A stretch of DNA of 64,000 bases from Thelonectria olida (taxonomy: Eukaryota > Ascomycota > Sordariomycetes > Hypocreales > Nectriaceae): contig JAGPYM010000069.1 of assembly GCA_020736575.1 (NCBI GenBank), positions 1 through 64,000 of the forward strand, written 5' to 3'. Shown here piece by piece: positions 32,201 through 42,239 of the stretch. A program made the translations under genes and the position numbers. The notes beneath the pieces were generated by a model. The model was not told the origin of the DNA. It saw only the letters and a program-made list of their open reading frames with translations, and ran no database searches. Positions within the stretch are counted from its first letter, which is position 1. Each line of letters begins with the position of its first letter.

Positions 32201-33507
32201 TCAACGAAACCTTCGCCTCTGTTGTCAAGCCGATGAGCTACAAGATGATATTTGCCATCGCGGCGGCACTCGACTTGGAACTGGAACAAATGGATGTCAA
32301 GACAGCCTTCCTCTACGGCCTCGTAACTGAGGAGATATACGTGGAACAACCCGAAGGATTCGACGATGGAAGTGGGAGAGTCTGTAAGCTCCTGAGAGCA
32401 CTATATGGACTGAAGCAAGCTCCGAGAGTGTGGTACGAGACCATCTCGACCTTCCTCGAGACGCTCGGGTTCAAGCCCTTACTTTCAGACATGGGGGTCT
32501 TCGTGAAAGGTCACACGTTCATTGCGGTGTATGTGGACGATCTGCTTATTGCTGGACCCTCCAAGGACGAGATCGTAGCAGTCAAGCAAGCTCTGTGCAA
32601 CAAGTTCAAGATGACAGACCTGGGCCCATGCAGATATTACCTAGGCATGTCCTTGAGAAGAGACAGGGCGAACCGATCGATTTCCTTGTCGCAGACAACG
32701 TACCTGGAGAAAATACTTCGAGACTTTGGAATGGATCGATGCGCCCCTAATGCCACACCAGTTGCCACAAGCAAATTCGGCGAACCAGACTCCGACTACA
32801 AGGCAACCGATGAACTCAAGCAGTGGTATGCAAAGGCGATTGGATCCCTGATGTATCTCATGCTTGGGACGAGACCCGACATTGCCTTTGCCGTCTCTCT
32901 ATGCAGTCGACACCTGGGAAACCCAACCAACGAACATCAGACCGCTGTCAAGCGTATCTTTCGATATCTCAAAGGATCGCAAAATCTGGAACTGATGTAC
33001 CAAGGAAAGCTGCAACCTCTTCTCGGCTACACCGACTCGGATTGGGCGGGAGATCTGGAGAGTCGAAAGTCAACGTCTGGATACGTGTTCAACCTTGGCA
33101 CGGGCGCTATTAGCTGGAGCTCGAAGAGACAAAGGACTGTTGCCCTGTCCTCATGTGAAGCAGAATACATGGGGCAAACGGGAGCAGCGAAGGAAGCAGT
33201 CTGGTTGCGAAGCCTTCTCCAGGAACTGTTGAAAGAATACAGGGAGGTCCCAGAACTGAAGACAACTGTGATCTTTGGGGACAACCAGGGAGCGATCGCA
33301 ATGTCGAAGAATCCCCAGTTCCATGCAAGAACCAAGCATATTGATATTCAACATCATTACTGCAGGGAGAAGGTCAATGATGGAACCGTTGACTTCCAGT
33401 ACATTCCAACAGGCAAGCAGGTCGCTGACGGGCTGACGAAGGCTTTGCCGAAGGATCGATTCTTACTATTTCGGGAAGCATTGGGTCTCAAAGAACGACG
33501 ATTGTGA
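29239..33507 (+). CDS. Copia Gag-Pol polyprotein (intact)
   Basis: One unbroken frame of 1,422 residues from the ATG at 29239 (chosen over one 10 codons upstream for its CACCATG context). Domains in order: a UBN2-type Gag with a CCHC knuckle CGHCGRKGHNKSTC (~238); aspartic protease LDSGASAH (~344); integrase with an HHCC zinc region (HLWHERLAHLG...CGACVQGK) and DDE residues in HADIAGPF (~540), HLDRGGEN (~603) and NGLAEVLNR (~637); reverse transcriptase with MDVKTAFLYG and YVDDLLIAG (~1098); RNase H with TDSDWAGD (~1265) and SSCEAEY (~1302). The protease-integrase-RT-RNaseH order defines Ty1/copia. Gag and Pol are in one frame, so the Gag:Pol ratio must be set otherwise than by frameshifting. 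Confidence 0.95.
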   Translation: MSLSKESLNLASNSSAIPKLEQTSQWLTWKREMLDLLDMCGYGDLLTRNAQPPEEGSDLITQIETWRSRQDRACGAIRSRLGYNARVFTTGILTAQGMINHLETRYRPVGSAIFQELDRRYQELTIDSCDSVMEYANKLRQVRAELVEMDEICQIGEPHFVNKFLCGLGPDYEVFLTAFNQNHNILPIRDPNNRNVILKEAVTFETAIFAASQEEDRQRGATARIAHRAMVAQDTLGCGHCGRKGHNKSTCWKLHPELRRKHEKTAHERRQRKTQRREKEKEKTNDEPESATAVTPAYLQPDQARLALWQNDFQGHLGLIGSSFGLSGSQASPQARALERIHVLDSGASAHIFCRSANFTVLHKYQGLPINGIANATVMPGGRGTYSLRVQGPKGPQNVSLDSALYVPEGYSNLLSVSALEKNGAEVLFRDGKAVVRNKGKVVLTATRISGVYVVDEAEEDHFQTALASFSVGDPRLHLWHERLAHLGERNIKRLMKMSTGIRPDESTSNPCGACVQGKLKECPHVRPIKKGTYPLECIHADIAGPFPEVGVDGSRYWACFIDDFTQMSWVYPIEEKSEFEECFQHLLERFERPERRCHFLHLDRGGENRSHILIVFCRDRGIHLSYTATEQHEQNGLAEVLNRIIMEKLTPTLVKSGLALKWWPYFLKAVNHIRNLCPTASISTTPYQAWYGDVPDLSHLRILGSRGWALLPSSKRKKMQSRSTPCQLLGYQGSTNYFLLDERGRVFVSNNVVFSENIKSVEPTLDNLTHQMSDQRPSQRRRVDREQNTDVENPIILEPSPLPIASGEANGTEEIGRGEATSDESSVGNPGWDPDQESTRSSIHVATDEHEVPPEATERHAESRLPERSTRGQLPSRYILASTNFAFLATIARQLHLVARDFDQSEPRTFKEATQGPHGRLWWGGLKDEHGSLIENGVWTLVTLPSGRKALRGKWVFKLKRGKKGEVLRYKARFVVRGFEQREGIDFNETFASVVKPMSYKMIFAIAAALDLELEQMDVKTAFLYGLVTEEIYVEQPEGFDDGSGRVCKLLRALYGLKQAPRVWYETISTFLETLGFKPLLSDMGVFVKGHTFIAVYVDDLLIAGPSKDEIVAVKQALCNKFKMTDLGPCRYYLGMSLRRDRANRSISLSQTTYLEKILRDFGMDRCAPNATPVATSKFGEPDSDYKATDELKQWYAKAIGSLMYLMLGTRPDIAFAVSLCSRHLGNPTNEHQTAVKRIFRYLKGSQNLELMYQGKLQPLLGYTDSDWAGDLESRKSTSGYVFNLGTGAISWSSKRQRTVALSSCEAEYMGQTGAAKEAVWLRSLLQELLKEYREVPELKTTVIFGDNQGAIAMSKNPQFHARTKHIDIQHHYCREKVNDGTVDFQYIPTGKQVADGLTKALPKDRFLLFREALGLKERRL

Positions 33508-33511
33508 GAAC

Positions 33512-34335
33512 ATGCAAAGATGGGCATGGATGGGAGACCTACCATGGACAGACAGAAGACCCACAGATCCAAGATTGCACTGAAGCGTGAGGAAGGTGCA
33601 AAGATGAGTTGGAGTGGGAGATCTTCTACGGATTGAAGAAGACCCACGACCTCAAGATTGTACTGAGCGTGAGGAACGTGCAAAGATGGACTGAAGTGGG
33701 AGACCTACCATGGACAGAAGACCCTTGGACTCAAGATTGCACCTGACTTGAAAAGAGCGTGTAAAAATGGGCTTTAGTGGGAGATCCTCTATGGAGGGAA
33801 GAAGACCTATAAGTTCAAGATTGCACTGGACTGAGAGGAAAGGTGCAAAGATGAGCTTTGGTGGGAGATCTTCTGCGGGTAGAAGAAGACCTACGATCCC
33901 AAGATTGCATGGACTCGTGAAAAGGTGCAAAGATGGGCCTCAGCGGGAGATCTTCTGTGGACAGAAGAAGACCCATGGGCTCAAGATTGCACTGGACTAG
34001 GAAAAGGTGCAAAGATGAGCTCAAGTGGGAGATCTTCTATAGTTAGAAGACCCATGGGTTCAAGATTGTACTGCACTGGGAAGAAGGTGCAAAGATGAGC
34101 TTAGAGGGAGATCTTCTGCGGACAGAAGAAGACCTGTGGTCCCAAGATTGCGCTGTATTGAAAAGAGCGTGCAAAGATGGGCTTCAGTGGGGATTCCTCT
34201 GTGGACAGAAGAAGACCCATGGTTTTAAGATTGCACTACCAAGAAGAAAGGTGCAAAGATGAACCTAGGTGGGAGATCTTCTGCGGATAGAGGAAGACCC
34301 ACTGTCCCAAGATTGCATGGAGCTGTCAAGAATTT
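33512..34335 (+). repeat. Tandem ~80-bp repeats between pol and the 3' LTR
   Basis: About ten diverged units of 79-85 bp, each with 'gtgcaaagatg', 'gtgggagatcttct', 'gaagaagaccca' and 'caagattgcact'. Units begin near 33516, 33598, 33678, 33757, 33842, 33926, 34007, 34088, 34168 and 34251. Antisense frames through them are by-products of the repeat. The role is unknown. Confidence 0.85.
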
Positions 34336-34455
34336 CCAAAGTGCCTGGGTCGAGATGGCTCTTTCCCTGCAGTTTTCACCCACGAAGGTGTTTTTGGGGT
34401 TTTAACGAGACTCGACAGGCCTGCACATCAAGTCCAACAGCAGCTCGAGTGGGAG

Positions 34456-34589
34456 TGTTGAGACCGTATGACTAAGATGGTCCAATCTGCTGGTGGCTGG
34501 GATGTGGATATTTAGTGAGCCGTGCTCCTCACAAATACATGTAACTTAGACCTTTCAACAATATCAATGGTAACCTTTTCGCTTCATCA
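34456..34589 (+). repeat. Right (3') LTR
   Basis: 134 bp, identical to the left LTR, preceded by the purine tract and followed by the ATATT duplication at 34590-34594. Confidence 0.95.
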
Positions 34590-34594
34590 ATATT

Positions 34595-37500
34595 GCCTTG
34601 AGATGTGGGGGAATCTGTGCTCATGCGATAGGGTGGAGGGGTAGCCAGCCATCCTGACGAGGACAGTGTCAATTCTGTCCCATCGAAGCATGTGACAAAT
34701 GGGAAATGCTCCGCTGCCAGAGGGTAGGGATTAATAAAAGTTGCCATCGAGATTCTTGTTCCACAACGGATAATTTCTTATAGGCAGCTTGATGCTATCC
34801 GCGAAGGAGCAGATGGGGCGGGTAAGACAGGGCTCAGACCACAAGCTTGTTGCCAAACGACGAGTACACGGTTTCTCGAGGGCCTCGTCTTGCTTCCCAC
34901 GGCAGAGTGACACCGGTGTCTTGATCAGGGCGAGCCGACGAGCGGTTGGGGAGCACCAAAGATACAGGTATTGGTTTAAGGTTCAGAAAGTGAGTGGGTT
35001 ACGTGATGATAAAAGCAACAACGAACGACAAGGTGCGTCAGCGGAGAAGTCCCAATAGCAAGCAATGAAGAGTGTGAATTGAGGGAGGGGGACGATCATA
35101 TATACATAGCAGTTCCGCAAGCCACAGCTACCACGGCCGCAATGCCACGCCAGGCTCAGAAGATAAAGTAACAACATATGGAGTGACCATTAGACATTCT
35201 GCATAAAGTAAATGGTGTCAAGGCGCGGTATCGCTGTTTCTGTGAGGAGACCGGGCTTGCAAGCTTTAGGTGACTCCGGGTCATAGGGGTTTGTGCACTT
35301 TCCTAATCGCATAATCCAGGTCCAAGAGCAGTGACCCTCGACATTTTGTAGCCTGTCCCTCCACATGGGGAATTAGGGGATCGACGAATGGTTGATTCAA
35401 CGGCGCGCTATCATCATCTCCCAGAAAAGCGGCTTGCATGTGGGCGAAATGACGGCCAAGCTAGCGCACCCGGCAATATTACTCTGCCGCAGCTTCACCA
35501 GCCAGAATGGATCCGACGGAGAGAAAAGTGGCTGTTGAGCCAAATGGGCTCGGGTGTTGGGAGGGGAGGTCCGAGCCTGCCACATGCTGGGACTGCAAGT
35601 CATTGTGACCGCATGGCAAATGGTGAGAAAGTATTTGGAAGATCGGATGGCACCAACGCACAGTCCTCCTCTCGATCTATCAAAATGGCGATGCAATCTT
35701 TATAGATGCCATAGGAAAAGTGGCTGTGATATCTTTTGAAGAATAGCGACGAGAGGAACTAAACCATGGCGGCTAGTGATGGACTGCGATAGGTTTCAGA
35801 ATATCAAGCCACACCGGAAACTAGTAATTAGTCTCGCAACTTCTTCCCTTTACAGATCAACGGAGGATTGCTGCTCCTAAGATCAGTCGATCCTCTCTGC
35901 GTCGAGACCAACGCGCATTGACTAACCTGGACAACAAATCGTAGTGGGGTCTGGTGTCAAATATCTCCATACTTCCCCCTCCAATTAATGCCCGTAGCTT
36001 TCGCGCCGACCACATTGGATTCCGCCCCGGAGACCCGTTCGCAAACGCCGAACCATCAGAACAGAACGCGCCGGCCATTAGGCTTAGTCTGCTGGAAGAG
36101 CCTGATTCCAGGAACATCATCTTCTAGCTTTTTAAAAGGTTGAGAACAGAGGAACTTGAATGGACGGGATCTGAGCGGGCGTAACTTCGAGCTGGCAGTG
36201 CGCCAGGAAGCCCCGTATCCAAGCCACTCCGCCAAGGTCGAGAGGCTGATCGGTGCGCCATCCTCGATATGCTTGGGGGAGACATTTAAGCTCTTCCCTC
36301 GGTTTCTAACGTACCACAATTTCTCGTATACTGTATACCGCTAATAAATTCAGACGAACAATCACTATTTGTTGGGTGTCGGGCAGTGTGTCGCCAACGC
36401 ACTTAAGACGGATACGAGGCATTTTCGTATTAAGGTCAGCAGTTTGCATAACAAAGGCATCCATGGGGAACTGCGAATCACAAGTTAGGCAGGTTTCATT
36501 CTGCATTTGAGACAAATCCTAGTCTCACCTCGACCCTGCACTGAGGTGGAGGATACCGATCGGGAGGAACACGTCAATCACGTCAATGCGCAAAGGTTTC
36601 CACTCATTCATTGGTCGAGAGGATCTGGGCGAGCTAACGGTCGGACCCTTGCGGCCTTGGCTAACGATCAGGTAAACTTGAAAATTATTACGTCCATCAC
36701 ACACTACTTTTATTGGTGACCTCACGCAGTCAAGAGGGACAGAGTGTATGTGGTTTGGCCGTAACGGGTCACCTGTCGCTGTGGTCTTATGCGTAAACGC
36801 GTTAAACCGTAGCGTCAGAGAGAGCCCCGTCCGCGCTCCCCTGTAGGGAGGCAAGTGTCTGTATATTGCAGTGGTTCTATATACAGAGGGAAGGTGGGAG
36901 GGAAGAATCGAGTCTTGACTGCGTGAGAGATGACGAGTTACTTGCAGAGGCGAGCAATTGACTCCCGTGAGGCAGTTGCAGGAGGGGAAGAACCCCTCAA
37001 TAAGCCCTCCAAGGCGGGGAGCCTATTCTGTAGTGTGGTCATCACGTGAGGCAACCCCAATAAAACTATCCCCTCTATGACGGTACACTAACCTAAGCAT
37101 CGTGGCGACCCCACCCGGGCGAAGCCATACCAATCTTTGATGTCCTAATTCGTCCTCCTACATATTTAGTCTCGTCCAGAGTTGAAGGAAGTCGACAAAG
37201 ATTGGCGAGCGCCTGGTAGTCTGTGAGCCCTACTCCGGGTAGTAGAGGTGTGCCGTACCAGGTCTTGTATGCAGCTCGACCTACAGGGAAGTCATGTCAG
37301 TCTCCTGGGTCACACCTGGACGGGGACTCGGGTACGCTTCCCAACCACCCTCGAGAGGAATCAATTTCGAGTTTAGGTCCGTCATGATGTTCGCATTTGC
37401 ATATAATCATGCCCATGGAACGCTGGGCTGGTGGCTCAAGATGTCTCCGAGGACGATGCCCAGCGCTCTTTGGTTGTCAATGCGACTGAGTGCAAGTGAA

Positions 37501-38100
37501 GGGTCTATGGGAAATAGGCTGGCAGCCTGATTTGGGAACGCCAACTTATTATCCATATCGACCACAGTTAGCAAGCTAATATTAGTTCGGCATTTCAGCA
37601 GCACCCACGTATCAACAAATGATGACACGCAACAAACCCGAATTGAACTCACATGTCACCAGTGAGTTGACGTAGGGCGTTGCTTGGCCCTACTAACATG
37701 GAATAGTTGAGGGATGGCTTTATGTAGTGCGTACGAAGGTTTGCGACAAAGGTTTATATTCACCCGGCTGCCAAGACGAATCATCGGACGAGGGTGTGTT
37801 GAAATGAGAAGATACAAGTTTCTTGTTTCTTCCTAAATGTGCAGTAGGGGAACCACTGTCTATAACTATACAGGCACGATCTCTTGTGGAATGTTCCATC
37901 CTCTTCCACACCTTGCCGCCGACTTGGTCGCCTCACACTTGTGATCTCCAACAGGGTGAGTGCCCACGCAAGCGCCGCAGGGTCTCAAGACTCTCCCACT
38001 GGTCTGAGGCGCCCTGCGGCTGTAAACATAAAGCGCCCTTGTGAGGGTGGAGCATCTAGTTAAGAGGCACGACACCGGGCAAAACAAAGCAGATCAACGT
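34595..38100. other. Long gene-poor stretch, displaced bZIP upstream region
   Basis: About 3.5 kb without a supported gene; all frames are short and none shows a domain. The part next to 34595 was the promoter and 5' leader of the bZIP gene before the copia insertion. Confidence 0.45.
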
Positions 38101-38105
38101 TCTAT

Positions 38106-38266
38106 CAGACAGTATGTGTATTCGGTCCATTGACGCCAGATCAGTGTATTCGTGTTGCGTGTTCTCTCGTTAAGTGTCTGCCCCTGAAGGATCTACCGTT
38201 TCTATACGCAATCTTAAGACCCTTGACCCGCACGTGACACCCCAGCATATGCCTTCTGTTCAACAC
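38106..38266 (+). repeat. Dispersed repeat, copy 1 (related to 53381-53528)
   Basis: This ~160-bp segment (tgtattcggtccattga..., then gttaagtgtctgcccctga..., ending cacgtgacaccccagcat...) is similar to 53381-53528 in the same orientation, with small indels. The second copy lies upstream of the LINE ORF1, so both may derive from that element's 5' region. Confidence 0.7.
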
Positions 38267-38273
38267 GTTCTCA

Positions 38274-38324
38274 GGCAAGCGGCGTTCTCGGGCAAGCGGC
38301 GTTCTCGGGCAAGCGGCGTTCCCA
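38274..38324 (+). repeat. 17-bp minisatellite, three copies
   Basis: GGCAAGCGGCGTTCTCG is repeated three times in tandem, the last copy with one change, directly after the dispersed repeat. Confidence 0.85.
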
Positions 38325-38775
38325 GCCCAGCATCATTGCAGACCATATCCGCCGAGACCGAAATTGGGGCTATTCTCGTTAAGTTTAAGGAATAGCCGCT
38401 TGAATATGCCTCACTGAAACGCATCATGGAGAATGGAAAAACGACCGTTTAGTTGCAATTTGGACCCCTTATATACAGCATGGGCAAGCCAGTAGCACCG
38501 ATCGTGACTGGGCTGATTCATTATGGATACGGACAAATTAAAGAACTTCAGCTTTAAGTACGAAGGCCTTATACAATTGAGGAGGATAGCCTTCTCAGAA
38601 AGCTGAAAGGAGAAAAGGGGCTTTTGTGGCCTGAGATCTACCGGGATATATCTAGGGTGGACCCTCCAGAGCCTCCAAGTCCATGACTCTACTAAGCGTG
38701 GCAGCAAATGTGATGGTTCACAGAGTCGATGCATAATAATGAGTTTCTCCCTTGTATTGATAGGAGCCGTGGTGA

Positions 38776-39400
38776 CTAGAGTGCCGGTTGGCCGCTGCCC
38801 CCGCCATCAGTATCACGTCGAATCATTCTGTCCATCTGCACGATGCGATTTGACATCCCGCGAATTTTAGCTGCTAATCTTCCCAACGCTTTTCGTCTGC
38901 CTGGCTCGGGCTCTTTGGTTCTGTTCATGGACATGTTTGCTGATCCAGTTAGACTATCCTCAGCAGATAATAGGGAGTAAAAAGTTGTAATACCTTGAAT
39001 GCGTTGTAAGGATTCTGTGTTGCGCACAATAATGGATGATTTGGGATGATGAGATCCCAGGACTGTTTGGAAACCATGTAGCGCCCGCTCATACATCTCC
39101 TCTGCCTCATTGAACTTGCCTTGGTCCGAGTAGAGGAGTCCCAAGTTGTTGACCGTATTGAGAGTCGACGTATGATCGGGCCCAAGCGCCTTCTCCTTGC
39201 CTTCCAACGCCCCTTCATACATCTCCTCTGCCTCCTTGAACTTGCCTTGGTTCGAGTAGAGGAGACCTAGCATATGTAAAGAGGATATTGCCGACTCATC
39301 CCCATATGCCAAGTCCTCTGAGCTACCTCTCGCACCCACCCCGCACATCTCTCTGCGTGTGGGAGAAGGTTCTGCTGGGGCACCCAATACTCCCTTACTC
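38776..39400 (-). pseudogene. TPR (kinesin-light-chain type) NLR C-terminus, truncated by a mariner element
   Basis: The minus-strand frame holds two clear TPR units (LLYSNQGKFKEAEEMYEGAL...LGPDHTSTLNTVNNLG; LLYSDQGKFNEAEEMYERAL) and a basic C-terminus after a possible intron (GTATTA...GTCTAAC...ATCAG, about 38994-38942). These repeats form the sensor part of fungal NB-ARC/TPR or patatin/TPR proteins. Upstream, the frame meets the left end of a Tc1/mariner element at 39401, so the N-terminal NTPase part is separated or lost. The NB-ARC piece at 42140-41620 on the same strand could be its displaced upstream part, but the repeat types differ. Confidence 0.65.
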
Positions 39401-40760
39401 CAGTGGGTCAGAAAAGTTCCGAGGAATTCCGCAATCCCGCTCCTCAACACCAACATACTCAATATCACACATCAACTTCAATCGCATTTATCTCTATCAG
39501 TTTTCATTATGCCGCGGTCAGGGCCGAGTCATTCTCCTCACAAGAGAACAAGGATTGTAATGTCATATTTTTTAGGCAAGACTGCGCGCATGATTGGGGT
39601 CGAAGAGGGCATTTCCAACCGAGCTGTCTACGCGATTGTTGGGCGTTACCGGGACCAAAAGAGTGCACAAGATCGACCTCGCTCAGGGCGGCCTTCATCA
39701 TTAACAGAACGCGATAAAAGACATATCTTTATACTCACCAATACCGACCCTTTCGTACAGCGTAGGGGTTTAATCGACCAGGCCGGCCTGAACTGTTCAA
39801 TAACGACTATAACCCGGTACCTTCGAATGGAGCACATTGAACACTGGACTGCCCTGCGGCGGCCCAAATTGACGCCAGAAATAGCCCGCATGCGGCTTGA
39901 TTTCGCGAGAAGCTATTCAGAAAAGCCGGAAATCTTTTGGAAGGTCTGTATTTTTACAGATGAAGTCACAGTTGTCAGGGGACAAGGCGAGAGACAGAAG
40001 TGGGTTTTCTGCCGAAGGGTGCGACTTCTGAACTCCCTTATTCCTCCACAACTAATAGAGATACAGGGAGAGCGGTTATATCCTAAGATTGTGCAGCCAC
40101 GAGAGAAGCTGTCACGACATTCTCAGATGTTTTGGGGCGGATTTGCGGGCTTGAGGCGGACCTCTTTGGTGCCCTTGATTGGGGACCCCGAGGCACCTCG
40201 GGGGGGAGTAACAGGCCGCCGAATTCAAGCTTGCATTGAAGAAAACCTCCCAACTATAGCTGAACCCGGCTATACATTCCAGCAAGATAATGCACCCGTG
40301 CATACAGCTGGTATAGTTCAAATCTGGCTGGAAGACTGGGCTGAAGAGAATGGGGTCGCTATCGCCAATTTCCCCCTTATGCCCTGACCTCAACCCCATA
40401 GAGAATATCTCGCCCTTGATAAAAACCCGGATAATTCAGGCACACCCCGAATTAAACGAAATGCCTCGAACGGACAGGACTAAACAGCTGCTTGTGCAGG
40501 CTACTGTTGAAGCCTGGGAGGGCATTGAAGATAGGGTCTTAAACAACCTGTGGAAATCGATGCCCAAGAGGTTGAAGGCCATAATAGAAGCCAAGGGCTC
40601 GTACACCAAATACTAGCCTGTACCAGAAGAAAGCCTGTCTTTTGCTATCATAATTCTATTTTCAATGAATCAATTGACCTTCATTTGGCTGAGAAGTGTG
40701 ACTTCAAAGTTCATGTGTTGGGGGGTGTGGTCATGCATTGGAACTTTTGGGGACCCACTG
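39401..40760 (+). mobile_element. Tc1/mariner element (~1.36 kb), inactive
   Basis: The ends are imperfect inverted repeats of about 20 bp: left 39401-39420 (CAGTGGGTC..AAAAGTTCC) and the right end read in reverse from 40760 (CAGTGGGTCCCCAAAAGTTCC). A TA follows the right end; the left flank is TACTC, so the expected TA is three bases off. It carries one transposase gene with a frameshift. Confidence 0.8.
39509..40616 (+). pseudogene. Tc1/mariner-type transposase, frameshifted
   Basis: From the ATG at 39509 the frame has an N-terminal paired-like helix-turn-helix (GISNRAVYAIVGRY, then the GRPSSLT linker) and a DDE domain: first Asp in FTDEVTV, second in QQDNAPVH, third acidic residue Glu in PDLNPIEN about 34 residues on (DD34E). 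A frame change just before PDLNPIEN (around 40375-40387) ends the first frame at 40386. The second frame (40350-40616) continues the domain to the normal C-terminus. The enzyme would be cut off before its third catalytic residue. Confidence 0.85.
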
Positions 40761-41167
40761 TAAGTCCATCTGAAGCTAGCGCGCATTCTACTCCGCTATT
40801 GGCCAATTCAAATGCTTTGGAAGCCTTAGGATTGCTCCTGCTGCCGTCTCCATGCGGTGAATCCCGTACCTGTTAGATGAGCGCTCGCATTAATTACGCT
40901 GCAGGAGGAATGCAATGTGGTGTACCGAAAAGGCTTATGATATCTGCCTTGAAGCAAATGCTGATGATTCATACGCTGTACTATGCCGATCTACCCTTCA
41001 CTTAAGGCCCTAATTATATCTGCGGGAGACAGCGGAGATATCCAACGTCTTATCCTCCTATGGGCGATCAAGTCACGTATGAATCATCTGGACCACTTCG
41101 ACCAAGCGCAATGATACTCGAGTGCTAGCTAGAAATTTAGTATGAAAGTAATTTTGCGGGGTCAGAT

Positions 41168-42218
41168 CTACCAACTACCAAGAGCGGGGTAAGTAGGATC
41201 ATCATCCACCAACCCGGGCTCAGGGTAGAGGGATGCTCCACTCCAAGAACCGTCAAACTCGTCTCGATTACTCGCAACCTGTAACTCTTCCGCCTCCCTC
41301 CATCGGCCTTGATTACTGTATGTCAACGCCAGCTTGGCCATGTTGGTCAGCGTAGAGGTATGCTCCTCTCCGAAAATGATCGCCCTCCTTTCTGCAGCCT
41401 TTTCGTTCCACTTCTCTGCTGCTAGGTAGTCGCCTTTAGTATACCATGCACAGTTTATAGCAAATGAGCCCACGGCTGCTGGCTTCCCTCGGTTCCTCCT
41501 CCACAATAGACTCAACATAAGAAAGTAGCATCCGGCAGATTGTCCAGATCTCATATTTACTAGATGGGAAATGCTTCTACATAGCCAATACAAAGGCTCG
41601 CCTTCATTATTCTGCATTATTAACTTGAGATAGCCAAACTCGGGCAAAATTTCACAAGGGAATGCATCTCACAAACACCACCCTTTGCAGTCGTGGATAC
41701 GAGCGAATAGTCACGGAGGACATCTAGATCATCCTCGAATTTGTCACTTATCGTCACTGTTTGCATGCCCCGACTTATCACCCCCATAGCTGTGAAGCAC
41801 GAACTCAGTGCTGCCTGAGGATTGAAGAAGCTCATGAAAGCAGATCGGCTGCTGATGGTTTCTCGCGGCGTATCTGTTCAAACGTCACTTGCCATGCTGT
41901 GACAACAGAGTTTGCGACGGCCTCATCTCGTCTCTGATCTCCCACATCGCTATTGAGGAGGCTTCCCTTCCTCCTATCGTTCTTGCGGAAGTCGCCTAGA
42001 TTTGTCCTCACCGATATGCGAGGGGCGCAACGATTGATATATGCCGCCGCCTGGGTGATCGCGAGCGGGATATCAATGTTCTCCGGAGAGAAGGAAGCGA
42101 AAGTCCATATTAACACGACTACAATGGCCATCAGTAATGAGAAGGCGATAATCACGACCGTTTCAAGCTTTCGCCTTGGTAAAAGGATCGAAAACACCGA
42201 TGAGCCACTCCTTTCCAA
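41168..42218 (-). pseudogene. NB-ARC/TPR NLR pseudogene
   Basis: Three minus-strand frames give successive parts of one NLR. The first (to 41832) has PLAITQAAAYINRCAPR and VTAWQVTFEQIRREKPSAADLLS, from the end of an NB-ARC domain. The second (41835-41620) has MSFFNPQ and FEDDLDVLRDYSLVSTT...CEMHSLV, the winged-helix region. The third (41647-41168) has AAEKWNEKAAERRAIIFGEEHTSTLTNMAKLALTYSNQGRW..., the TPR region. They are joined by frameshifts, including a small deletion at the Leu-Ser/Met-Ser-Phe-Phe junction near 41835. The P-loop half is missing; the 5' end of the first frame is unrelated hydrophobic sequence. No active NTPase can be made. Confidence 0.8.
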
Positions 42219-42239
42219 GCTCGTGATTTGTCAACCCCA

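Larger units (their letters stand above)
28439..34589 (+). mobile_element. Complete Ty1/copia LTR retrotransposon
   Basis: The element is 6,151 bp, with 134-bp LTRs (28439-28572 and 34456-34589) that begin TGTTGAG, end TCATCA and are identical by eye. It has a 5-bp duplication (ATATT), a primer-binding site, one long gag-pol frame, a tandem-repeat 3' region and a purine-rich tract (GAGTGGGAG, 34447-34455). Identical LTRs and an unbroken frame indicate recent insertion. It sits in the start codon of a bZIP gene, in opposite orientation to it. Confidence 0.95.

Noticed and set aside
33357..34024. Minus-strand repeated frames after the copia pol gene
   Set aside because: By-products of the ~80-bp tandem repeats; no start context or domain.
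34595..38100. Short frames (for example 35388-35705, 36525-36854)
   Set aside because: Random-like composition, no domains, and both strands open to the same extent.
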